Of a DNA stretch of 15,992 bases, positions 1 to 6,652 are shown piece after piece. Under the pieces are notes generated by a model. That model made no database searches. It had not been told where the DNA came from and saw only the letters and a list, made by a program, of their open reading frames with translations. This DNA is from an uncultured Collinsella sp. (GTDB lineage: Bacteria; Actinomycetota; Coriobacteriia; Coriobacteriales; Coriobacteriaceae), in the NCBI GenBank assembly GCA_900555225.1, contig USKL01000007.1, positions 1 through 15,992 on the forward strand. The letters are read 5' to 3'. The position numbers and the translations under genes are program-made. The stretch's first letter is position 1; every line of letters begins with the position of its first letter.

Positions 1-82
1 ACGACTTTGCGAAGCAACCGGAGTGAAGATAAAGCCTGGCCCGCCCGCGAAGCGCCACAAAGACCGCAGGGACGGGAGCAGC

Positions 83-88
83 TATACT
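83..88 (+). promoter_or_regulatory. Candidate -10 box upstream of purE
   Basis: TATACT matches the sigma-70 -10 consensus at five of six positions and lies 64 bases before the purE start. No convincing -35 hexamer is present 17 bases upstream. A small inverted repeat, ACTAC/GTAGT with a five-base spacer, follows at 86-100, in the expected start of the transcript. The call rests on the -10 box alone. Confidence 0.35.
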
Positions 89-151
89 ACTCTCAGTAGT
101 TAAGGGTCGCGGATCCGCCGCGTCGCCGTTCTCAACAGGAGGTCTTTGTTT

Positions 152-616
152 ATGGCAGATCAAAAGCCGGTTGTCGGGATCATCATGGGTTCCAAGTCCG
201 ACCTGGGCGTTATGGAAGGTTGCACCGCCGAGCTCGAGGCGCTGGGCGTGCCCTATGAGCTCGTCATTGCGAGCGCACACCGCACGCCGGCGAAGGTCCA
301 CGAGTGGGCTTCGACTGCTGCTGATCGCGGTATCAAAGTGATTATCGCCGCCGCCGGCAAGGCTGCTCACCTGGGCGGTGTCGTGGCTGCCTTTACGCCG
401 CTGCCGGTCATCGGCGTGCCTATGAAGACGAGTGACCTGGGCGGCATGGATTCGCTGCTGTCGATGGTGCAGATGCCTTCGGGTGTGCCCGTGGCCTGCG
501 TTGCCATCAACGGTGCCAAGAACGCCGCCATTTACGCCACGCAGATTCTGGGTGCATGCGACCCCGAGTACCGCAAGGTTATCGAGAAGATGAAGCAGGA
601 GATGGCCGACGCCTAG
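152..616 (+). CDS. purE: N5-carboxyaminoimidazole ribonucleotide mutase PurE (class I)
   Basis: PurE converts N5-CAIR to 4-carboxy-AIR in de novo purine synthesis, in the cytoplasm. The 154-residue product has the usual class I length and a single domain. Visible signatures are GSKSD at residues 13-17 (phosphate-binding loop), SAHRTP at 41-46 with the conserved His43, AGKAAHL at 68-74, and the DSLLSMVQMP.GVPVA core at about 100-115. The loop reads AGK where B. subtilis PurE reads AGG; I believe the K form also occurs in clostridial proteins, so this is probably only a lineage variant. ATG 152 is chosen because AGGAGG at 137-142 lies nine bases upstream. An in-frame TTG at 146 would be only three bases from that site. 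No purK or other purine gene adjoins it downstream; purF, purM and purN lie about 3 kb away in a separate unit. Confidence 0.97.
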   Translation: MADQKPVVGIIMGSKSDLGVMEGCTAELEALGVPYELVIASAHRTPAKVHEWASTAADRGIKVIIAAAGKAAHLGGVVAAFTPLPVIGVPMKTSDLGGMDSLLSMVQMPSGVPVACVAINGAKNAAIYATQILGACDPEYRKVIEKMKQEMADA

Positions 617-651
617 GCGTTCCGCCGTTTCACCGCAGTATAAGGAGAGCC

Positions 652-1656
652 ATGTCCGACTATCAGGGAAAACGATTCAAGGCTTCTCAGATTCCCGATC
701 CGTCGAAGCCGGGTGCTGCCCATGCGGCACAGCAGGGTCGGACATCCTCTCCTCAGCAGCCGCGCGCACCGCGTCCCGTAACGCCGATGTCCCATCATCG
801 CCAGGATACGCCGGCTGCATATCGCCCTTCGTCGTATGATACGGCCAAGAAAGAATCGCGTTCTACGAAACAGTCGGGCGCTGCTCCGTCGAGCTATACC
901 GAGCCGCCGCGCAAAAAGCGCCGCTCCGTTATCCCCATCTTGCTCATCATTATTGGCATCGGCCTAATCGTTGCCGCCGCTGCCATCTTTATCAATGCGC
1001 AGATTGGTTACAAGCAGGCGAGCGAGTCGTACCAAAAGATCGAAAAGCAATATATAAGCGATAAGGACGCCAGCGGTGTGCCGATTATCGACTTCGATGC
1101 GCTTGCTCAGACAAACCCCGAGATTGTGGGTTGGATTTATGTGCCGGGAACCAACATCAACTATCCCGTGGTGCAGACCAACAACAACTCCAAATACCTC
1201 AACACGCTGTTCGACGGTACGGCCAATGCATCTGGGGCCATTTTCCTGGATAGCGATGACACCGCGCCGGGAATGGTTGACCAGCAGACCACGATCTACG
1301 GACACCATATGAACGATGGGTCGATGTTCAACGTGATTTCGGATACGACTGACCAGGCAACGTTCGATAGCATTGAATATGTGTACTACATCACACGGGA
1401 TGCTACGTATAAGCTGCGACCACTGGCGACCAAGGTCGTTGAGGACACGTATGCCAAGGCGCGCACGCCCAATTTTGAGGGCGATGACGGGCTCAAGAAC
1501 TACCTGTCCGAGATGCTCGACGGTGCTTCGGCAGTGGCGAGTGATGCAGGCGACCGCGCTGCTTCGGCAACCAAGGTCGTAACGCTTGTGACCTGTCGTT
1601 CGTTATCGCTGAGCAACACGCGTGCCGTCATGGTGCTCACTCCGGTCGAGGAATAG
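652..1656 (+). CDS. Class B sortase (membrane-anchored transpeptidase)
   Basis: This is a cysteine transpeptidase expected to act outside the membrane, joining surface proteins to the cell wall or to each other. The 334-residue protein has an unusually long cytoplasmic tail (residues 1-91) rich in Pro, Ser, Gln and basic residues, ending in RKKRR. One membrane segment follows at about 94-114, in N-in orientation. The sortase fold runs from about 145 to 332. It shows the family's opening DFDALAQTNPEIVGWIYVPGT (about 147-167, read here as separate motifs), YGHHM with catalytic His218, TLVTC with nucleophile Cys315, and Arg324 nine residues later. The start ATG 652 has AAGGAG at 642-647. It begins 35 bases after purE and abuts the next gene directly. 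No LPXTG-type substrate or second sortase is in the window, so its substrate cannot be named. Class B is assigned from the His and Cys contexts and the spacing to Arg. Confidence 0.92.
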   Translation: MSDYQGKRFKASQIPDPSKPGAAHAAQQGRTSSPQQPRAPRPVTPMSHHRQDTPAAYRPSSYDTAKKESRSTKQSGAAPSSYTEPPRKKRRSVIPILLIIIGIGLIVAAAAIFINAQIGYKQASESYQKIEKQYISDKDASGVPIIDFDALAQTNPEIVGWIYVPGTNINYPVVQTNNNSKYLNTLFDGTANASGAIFLDSDDTAPGMVDQQTTIYGHHMNDGSMFNVISDTTDQATFDSIEYVYYITRDATYKLRPLATKVVEDTYAKARTPNFEGDDGLKNYLSEMLDGASAVASDAGDRAASATKVVTLVTCRSLSLSNTRAVMVLTPVEE

Positions 1657-2109
1657 ATGATGGGCTACTCAATGACGGTGAAAGGGGAAATGATGCCCGA
1701 GAATGGCAAAACGATGCCTTCGGTTGATGCTTGGCTGCGCGAGGCCAAGGCCGATTCGTCGGCACCTGCGTGCGGTATGTATCTGACACATAACGGTGTG
1801 GTGCGCGCGACGCCCAAGGCCGAGGTGCGCGGAGTCGAGACCGATGGCGTGGCGCCGGGCCACAAGGTGGGCGGCATGGTGTTTGGCTACGACGCCAGCA
1901 AGGTGCAGGCTGCCATCGAGGCGACGCGTGCGATGCCGGGTATTGGCTATGTGCGCGTGTGGCTGGCAAGCGGCGAGCTTGCCGTAGGCGACGACATCAT
2001 GCTCGTGCTCATCGGCGGGGACATTCGCCCGCACGTGGTCGATGCGCTGCAAGCGCTCGTTGGCACCATCAAGAATGAATGCGTGAGTGAGGTCGAGCGC
2101 GAGGCGTAG
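1657..2109 (+). CDS. MoaE-like protein (divergent molybdopterin synthase large-subunit family)
   Basis: MoaE proteins, with MoaD, insert dithiolene sulfur into precursor Z to make molybdopterin. From memory, the C-terminal 50 residues align almost without gaps to E. coli MoaE: a GEL.VGDDI block matches GEM.PGDEI, and a lysine in TIKNE matches Lys119. The N-terminal WLREAKAD...NGVVR region also resembles WLAERDEDG...GKVR. However, the VHRIG motif is replaced by WLASG, AHR by DIR, and the WKRE lysine (Lys126) is absent. Catalytic activity is therefore doubtful. The length (150 residues) is normal. ATG 1657 directly follows the sortase stop and has GAGG at 1648-1651. In-frame ATGs at 1660, 1672, 1690 and 1693 are alternatives, and AAAGGGG at 1681-1687 would serve 1693. 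No other molybdenum-cofactor gene is nearby. Confidence 0.65.
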   Translation: MMGYSMTVKGEMMPENGKTMPSVDAWLREAKADSSAPACGMYLTHNGVVRATPKAEVRGVETDGVAPGHKVGGMVFGYDASKVQAAIEATRAMPGIGYVRVWLASGELAVGDDIMLVLIGGDIRPHVVDALQALVGTIKNECVSEVEREA

Positions 2110-2139
2110 AGGCTTGCGTCGATAGAAGGCTCGTTTATA

Positions 2140-2178
2140 AAAATGCCCGCCGGTACGTGTGATACCGGCGGGCATTTT
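2140..2178. terminator. Bidirectional intrinsic terminator between converging genes
   Basis: This is a perfect 16-bp inverted repeat (2140-2155 and 2163-2178) with a seven-base loop. The stem has a GC core (GCCCGCCGG / CCGGCGGGC) flanked by AAAA on the left and TTTT on the right, with TTTTGTTTT continuing on the plus strand. It can therefore end the plus-strand purE-sortase-MoaE-like unit and the minus-strand membrane-protein gene, whose stop is only 20 bases away. Confidence 0.95.
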
Positions 2179-2197
2179 GTTTTGGGCGCGGCGGGCG

Positions 2198-3427
2198 CTA
2201 CACGCGCGTCGCATCCTTGGGGCTCATGGTCATGCTCTGGAAGCGATTCTCCATAAAGTCATTATCGAAGTACTTGCCGTAGAACTGCGCAACGGGAATA
2301 TCCGGTTCCGTGCCGTTGACGCGCTGATACCAATAATCGAGCGACTGCAGCGTCATAACGCCATCGACCAGCATAATGATGGTGAAGATGACGGTAGCCG
2401 AGTAGCGGCTCTTCCACGGAATCATGTTGATGAGCTTGAGCAGTCTCGGCAGCAGCAGCTTGATCCAGATGAGGCCACCCAGACCCCACAGGCAGGCGAA
2501 GCCTGTGCAGGTACGTCCGCCGGTAAGGACGGCGAGCGGATCGGGCATGCCAAAGAGCTTCATATGCGAGTAGCTCCACGAGACCACGCCAAACGAGGTT
2601 TGCATAAACCAGCCCACGAACACCTCAAAGCTTGCACCGAGCAGTGCGCTCACCAAAAAGATAATGATGGGGTTCTTTTTATAGAAGCGGTTGAGCACCA
2701 TGGTCATGAGTACGGCGCCAAATCCGTAGATGGGGCTGAAGGGGCCAAACAGCATGCCGGCGCGGTTCTGGTAGACGCCCGGATCGTCGACCGTCATGTG
2801 CCAGATGTCCTCGGCGATCAGGCCGAGTATGCAGCAGACAAAGAATACCCAGAACAGGTTGAAGTAGTTGAGCTTGATGTAGCCTTCGCCGGTTTCATCG
2901 CGCCCGAGCATGCCCTCGGCGGCGGCGTCGCGGTCGAGCATCTCCTGCAGGCGGCGCTGCAGCTCGCGCTCCTGGCGCAGCGTGGGGTCGACGGTGGCCG
3001 AAAGTGCGACGAGGATGCCGAGCTGGATGGCAGGGCGCAGCAAGAAGGGCCCGATGCCCTGGAGCATCACGTCAACCAAAAGCTCGACGACGGTAAACGC
3101 GATAAGGATATAGGACAGACGGGCGGCGTTGCGGCGCTGGTTCTTGATGAGGTCCAGGCCAAAGATGATCAGGATGACGGCGCTTGCCGCAGAGAGCATG
3201 ATGCCGGCGACGATAAGGCCGACCGCGACGAGTGTGTTGTCGCCGAGCTTGGCGGCGGCGTTGCCGTTGATGAGCGCGGTGATGACCTGCCACATAAAGG
3301 CGCCGACCGAGGGGAGCGTGCCCACGCCGGACAGGATGCACAGGACGGCGTACACCTTAATGATGAGGGGGATCTTCTTGACCTCCGTGGCGCTGGGGAC
3401 GCTGGGGTCGAGTTCGTTTCGATCCAT
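2198..3427 (-). CDS. Polytopic membrane protein with CmpB-type 'putative ABC transporter' domain
   Basis: The 409-residue product is an integral membrane protein of unknown substrate. Its C-terminal half (about residues 189-340) matches the family called ABC_trans_CmpB / putative ABC-transporter type IV (PF06541). It has LFGPFSPIYGFGAVL at 226-240, then a membrane segment with GASFEVFVGWFMQ, then FGVVSWSYS, which corresponds to the family's FG.R.WDYS. The N-terminal half has about four further hydrophobic segments (about 22-42, 66-92, 103-122 and 126-145), then a charged cytoplasmic-looking helix at 148-180. One more segment lies near 344-361. Start ATG 3427 is supported by GAAAGG six bases upstream on the minus strand; the open frame extends further but lacks a better site. 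It stands alone between a shared terminator and a divergent promoter region. No ATPase gene adjoins it, so a true ABC-transport role is not shown. Confidence 0.8.
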   Translation of the reverse strand: MDRNELDPSVPSATEVKKIPLIIKVYAVLCILSGVGTLPSVGAFMWQVITALINGNAAAKLGDNTLVAVGLIVAGIMLSAASAVILIIFGLDLIKNQRRNAARLSYILIAFTVVELLVDVMLQGIGPFLLRPAIQLGILVALSATVDPTLRQERELQRRLQEMLDRDAAAEGMLGRDETGEGYIKLNYFNLFWVFFVCCILGLIAEDIWHMTVDDPGVYQNRAGMLFGPFSPIYGFGAVLMTMVLNRFYKKNPIIIFLVSALLGASFEVFVGWFMQTSFGVVSWSYSHMKLFGMPDPLAVLTGGRTCTGFACLWGLGGLIWIKLLLPRLLKLINMIPWKSRYSATVIFTIIMLVDGVMTLQSLDYWYQRVNGTEPDIPVAQFYGKYFDNDFMENRFQSMTMSPKDATRV

Positions 3428-3721
3428 ACATAACCTTTCTCGTTTTGCTGTAGGTACAAGGATACGCCGCCGACCTGCCAAAAGACAGGACGAACGTCCC
3501 AATTGCAACAATGCAAGCCCTAACGGCGGGCGAGACGCGTCGCAACGGAAGTATGCGGGATCGTCGGCCCCGAGGCGGTTGCCCAATAAAATGTTTGGCT
3601 GCAAAACGGATTATAAGCTCGGTGGGCTTTTAAAAAGCGCTGTTCATGCGCGGGAGTGCTTGTCTTGCCGTGCGTATAATAGGGCAGGTAACGCCAAATA
3701 ACGAGGCTCTGAGGGGATGCC
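3428..3721. other. Divergent intergenic region between the membrane-protein gene and purF
   Basis: This 294-base gap holds both promoters and no gene that I can support. On the minus strand, ATTATA at 3610-3615 reads as a consensus TATAAT -10 box for the membrane-protein gene. It would give a leader of about 175 bases. A short inverted repeat, GGACG-AA-CGTCC, lies at 3488-3499. On the minus strand its surroundings read TTGGGACGTTCGTCC, resembling the GGGGACGTTC palindromes found elsewhere in the window, so it may be a decayed copy. I see no PurR-type box and no clear riboswitch fold. Confidence 0.5.
3675..3680 (+). promoter_or_regulatory. Candidate -10 box for purF
   Basis: TATAAT is a perfect -10 consensus, 42 bases before the purF ATG. 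The -35 position (about 3652-3657) is poor. TTGTCT at 3660-3665 is too close to pair with it. A TG lies at 3671-3672, two bases upstream of the hexamer rather than one, so this is not a canonical extended -10. The transcript would start near 3687 and cover purF, and possibly purM and purN. Confidence 0.5.
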
Positions 3722-5392
3722 ATGTCTCAAGAAACCATCCACGCGGCCGAGCGCGCCGCGGGACAGGTGAAGACCATGTCGACGTATGATCCGGACTCCG
3801 ACCAGCTGCATGAGGAATGCGGCATTTTTGGTGTGTGGGCACCCGATCGCGATGTGGCTCGACTGACGTACTTTGGTCTGCGCGCGCTGCAGCATCGCGG
3901 CCAGGAATCGGCGGGAATCGCCGTGGGCGACGGCGGCACGGTTATGGTTCGCAAAGACCTGGGACTGCTCGATCGCGTGTTCTCCAACGCCGACCTGTCG
4001 ACGCTCTCCGGTCAGCTGGCCGTGGGCCACGTGCGCTATGGCACTGCCGGTGCCAAGAGCTGGGAAGCCTCGCAGCCGCATCTTTCTACCATCAACAGCG
4101 TCATTATCGCGCTTGCTCACAACGGCACTCTGGTCAACACCGACGAGCTGCGCCGCCAGCTGATCGAGCTGGGCGTGCCGTTCCTCTCCAATTCGGATTC
4201 CGAGGTCGCGACCAAGCTTATCGGCTATTTTACTCAGCGTACAGGCCATCTGCGCGAGGGCATTCGCAAGACCATGGAGCTCGTGCGCGGCGGCTACGCC
4301 ATGACGCTCATTAACGAGCAGGCGCTCTACGCATTCCGCGATCCGCACGGCATTCGCCCGCTCGTGCTGGGCAAGCTGGTGGACGAGGGTCTGGACCAGG
4401 CCGATGCCGCATCCGTTTCGCAGCTGCCGTCGCAGGACGGCGCCGCGACGGTCGACGCCACCACCCATGTCACCCGCGCCGGCGGCTGGGTCGTTGCCTC
4501 CGAGACCTGCGCACTCGACATCGTGGGTGCCGAGTACGTCCGTGACGTCCGTCCCGGCGAGATCTTGCGCATCAGCGCCGAGGGTCTGGTATCCGAGCAG
4601 GGCGTGCCTGCAGCCGAAGAGCCCGCCAACTGCATCTTTGAGCAGGTCTACTTTGCCCGCCCCGACTCCATCATGAACGGCAAGAGCGTCTATGCCTGCC
4701 GTTACGACATGGGTCGTCAGCTGGCACATGAGGAGCCCGTCGAGGCCGACCTGGTCATCGGCGTGCCCGACTCCGGCCTGCCGCCCGCGGAGGGGTATTC
4801 GCACGAGAGCGGTATTCCCTTTGGCGAGGGCCTCATCAAGAACCGCTACGTGGGCCGTACGTTTATCGAGCCCACGCAGGAGCTGCGCGCCATGGGCGTG
4901 CGCATGAAACTCAACCCGCTGCGCGACAACATCGAGGGCAAGCGCCTGGTCGTCATCGACGACTCCATCGTGCGCGGCACCACCATGGTGCAGCTCGTCA
5001 AGATGCTGCGCAACGCTGGCGCCAAGGAGATTCATATCCGCATCAACTCGCCCGAGGTCATCTGGCCGTGTTTCTACGGTATCGATACCGACGTGCAGTC
5101 GCAGCTTATCAGCGCCAACAAGACGGTCGACGAGATTTGCGAGTATATCGGCGCCGATTCGCTGGCCTTCCTTTCGGTCGAGGGCCTGCTGAAGGTCATG
5201 CCCAAGGGCGGCTACTGCGATGCGTGCTTTACCGGCCGCTACCCCGTGGCGATTCCCGAGAGCTTTGGCCGCGACAAGTTTATGGAGGGCTTTAAGCCCC
5301 GAAACCTGGATAAGCCGCTGCATTTTGACGACGACGCCGTGGTCGAGAAATACGACGACCGCAGCTGGGAAGAGAAGCACGGCGAGGCCTAA
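3722..5392 (+). CDS. purF: Amidophosphoribosyltransferase PurF, Fe-S type
   Basis: PurF makes phosphoribosylamine from PRPP and glutamine, the committed step of purine synthesis. The 556-residue protein begins with a 32-residue propeptide-like segment. The glutaminase domain then starts at Cys33 in EECGIFGVW, where cleavage would expose the nucleophile. RALQHRGQESAGIA and the NGTLVN signature follow. The PRTase half has the PRPP loop VVIDDSIVRGTT at 410-421. Four cysteines placed like the B. subtilis [4Fe-4S] ligands are present: Cys304, Cys450, Cys499 and Cys502. Residues about 221-255 form an extra low-complexity segment (Ala, Asp, Ser, Thr) between GKL and WVVASETCALD, so the protein is longer than most relatives. 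Start 3722 has GAGGGG at 3711-3716. ATG 3776, with AGGTGA at 3765-3770, would leave a 14-residue propeptide closer to the known length and is a real alternative. Confidence 0.96.
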   Translation: MSQETIHAAERAAGQVKTMSTYDPDSDQLHEECGIFGVWAPDRDVARLTYFGLRALQHRGQESAGIAVGDGGTVMVRKDLGLLDRVFSNADLSTLSGQLAVGHVRYGTAGAKSWEASQPHLSTINSVIIALAHNGTLVNTDELRRQLIELGVPFLSNSDSEVATKLIGYFTQRTGHLREGIRKTMELVRGGYAMTLINEQALYAFRDPHGIRPLVLGKLVDEGLDQADAASVSQLPSQDGAATVDATTHVTRAGGWVVASETCALDIVGAEYVRDVRPGEILRISAEGLVSEQGVPAAEEPANCIFEQVYFARPDSIMNGKSVYACRYDMGRQLAHEEPVEADLVIGVPDSGLPPAEGYSHESGIPFGEGLIKNRYVGRTFIEPTQELRAMGVRMKLNPLRDNIEGKRLVVIDDSIVRGTTMVQLVKMLRNAGAKEIHIRINSPEVIWPCFYGIDTDVQSQLISANKTVDEICEYIGADSLAFLSVEGLLKVMPKGGYCDACFTGRYPVAIPESFGRDKFMEGFKPRNLDKPLHFDDDAVVEKYDDRSWEEKHGEA

Positions 5393-5479
5393 AACCTGCC
5401 ATGTAGGAACAGGTTCATTTTGGTAGGTTTTACCTGTTGTTTTGTTGATATGACGGCGCGTGCTGTTATGGCGCGCGCC
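5391..5479 (+). other. Structured purF-purM intergenic leader
   Basis: The 156-base gap between purF and purM contains overlapping inverted repeats. AAAACCTGCC (5391-5400) can pair with GGTAGGTTTT (5422-5431). AACCTG (5393-5398) can instead pair with CAGGTT (5410-5415). AGGT-TTT-ACCT lies at 5425-5435. A GC-rich hairpin follows, GGCGCGTGC with GCGCGCGCC (5455-5463 and 5471-5479). No clean T-tract follows the strong stem, so this is not a standard terminator. A weak promoter-like pair, TTGTTG (5442-5447) and TGTTAT (5464-5469), also lies here. Its function is unknown; attenuation or processing are guesses. Confidence 0.35.
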
Positions 5480-5548
5480 GAAATGAACGCAACTATGAGC
5501 ACCGTTTGGCGCCCGGGCGGCGGACGGTAGTGGGAGAGGAAGGCTCAG

Positions 5549-6652
5549 ATGAGCGACAGCAAGCATGTGACGTATGAGGACGCCGGCGTCGATACCGCCG
5601 AGGGCGGCCGCGCCGTCGACGCCATTAAGCAGATGGTTAAGGACACCAACCGTCCCGAGGTCATCGGCGGCATCGGTGGCTTCGGTGGCCTGTTCTCGGC
5701 TGCCGCGCTTAAGGATATGGAAGACCCGATTCTGATTAGCGGTACCGACGGCGTGGGCACCAAGCTCGTGCTCGCCCAGATCATGGACCGTCACGAGACG
5801 GTGGGCCAGGACCTGGTTGCCATGTGCGTCAACGACATTTTGGCTTCGGGCGCCGAGCCGCTGTTCTTCCTGGACTACGTTGCCATCGGCCACATTGAGG
5901 CCGAGCACATGGCAAAGATCATCAAGGGCGTGGCCGATGGCTGCAAGCTCGCGGGCTGCGCACTCGTGGGCGGCGAGATGGCCGAGCACCCTGGCGTCAT
6001 GGCTCCTGCCGACTACGACCTTGCCGGATTTACTGTGGGCGTTGTCGACCGTCCCAAGATGCTCGACCCCGCGAACGTCCGCCCCGGCGACGTGATCCTG
6101 GGCCTGCCTTCCACCGGCGTGCACTCCAACGGCTACTCGCTCGTGCGCAAGGTCATTGGCGTCGACGGCATTAAGCCGGGCACGCCCGAGGCCGCCGCTA
6201 AGGCCGAGGAGCTGAGCCGTCCGCTCGAGGAACTCGGCGGCGCATCGCTGGCAGACGCCCTGCTGGCTCCCACGCGCATCTACGTCAAGCCGATTCTGGA
6301 GCTGCTGCGCGGCGACGCCAACGTGCACGCTATCGCCCACATCACTGGCGGCGGTATTACCGAGAACCTCAACCGCGCGCTTGCCGACGACGTCGACGCC
6401 GTGGTCACCCGCAACGGCGCCGAGATGGGTTGGGACGTTCCGCCCGTCATCACCTACGTGTCGCGCCAGGCCGAGCTCGCGCCCAACGAGGCATGCAAGA
6501 CCTTCAACATGGGCGTTGGCCTGTGCCTGATCGTCGCCCCCGAGGACGAGGCTGCCGTGACCGAGGCCCTGGTCGCGCTGGGCGAGAAGCCGTTCCGCGT
6601 GGGCGAGTGCGTCGAGGGCTCCGGTAAGGTCGTGTACTCCGATGAGCGCTAA
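5549..6652 (+). CDS. purM: Phosphoribosylformylglycinamidine cyclo-ligase (AIR synthetase) PurM
   Basis: PurM closes the imidazole ring of FGAM to AIR using ATP. The 367-residue protein is close to the family's usual length of about 345. It shows the N-terminal YEDAGVD and IGGFGGLF motifs, then SGTDGVGTKL (the family's glycine-rich signature), DLVAMCVNDIL, GGEMAEHPGV, GLPSTGVHSNGYSLVR and the late HITGGGITENL. All are hallmarks of PurM rather than of the related PurL, HypE or ThiL proteins. ATG 5549 has AGGAAGG at 5537-5543. Its last 11 bases overlap the purN start (ATGAGCGCTAA), implying translational coupling of the two. PurM works two steps after PurN in the pathway, so a shared message makes sense. 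Confidence 0.97.
   Translation: MSDSKHVTYEDAGVDTAEGGRAVDAIKQMVKDTNRPEVIGGIGGFGGLFSAAALKDMEDPILISGTDGVGTKLVLAQIMDRHETVGQDLVAMCVNDILASGAEPLFFLDYVAIGHIEAEHMAKIIKGVADGCKLAGCALVGGEMAEHPGVMAPADYDLAGFTVGVVDRPKMLDPANVRPGDVILGLPSTGVHSNGYSLVRKVIGVDGIKPGTPEAAAKAEELSRPLEELGGASLADALLAPTRIYVKPILELLRGDANVHAIAHITGGGITENLNRALADDVDAVVTRNGAEMGWDVPPVITYVSRQAELAPNEACKTFNMGVGLCLIVAPEDEAAVTEALVALGEKPFRVGECVEGSGKVVYSDER

Noticed and set aside
2159..3433. A 424-codon plus-strand frame opposite the membrane-protein gene
   Set aside because: It is a shadow frame: its start lies inside the terminator stem and its composition is that of antisense translation, while the minus-strand frame encodes clear membrane segments and a family match.
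5450..5530. The 26-codon frame between purF and purM as a real gene
   Set aside because: It has no Shine-Dalgarno site and runs through a strong hairpin; it is kept only as part of the leader observation.
3644..6340. An 898-codon open frame on the minus strand opposite purF and purM
   Set aside because: It lies antisense to two certain enzymes, has histidine- and alanine-rich composition typical of reversed GC-rich codons, shows no domain motif and has no ribosome-binding site.
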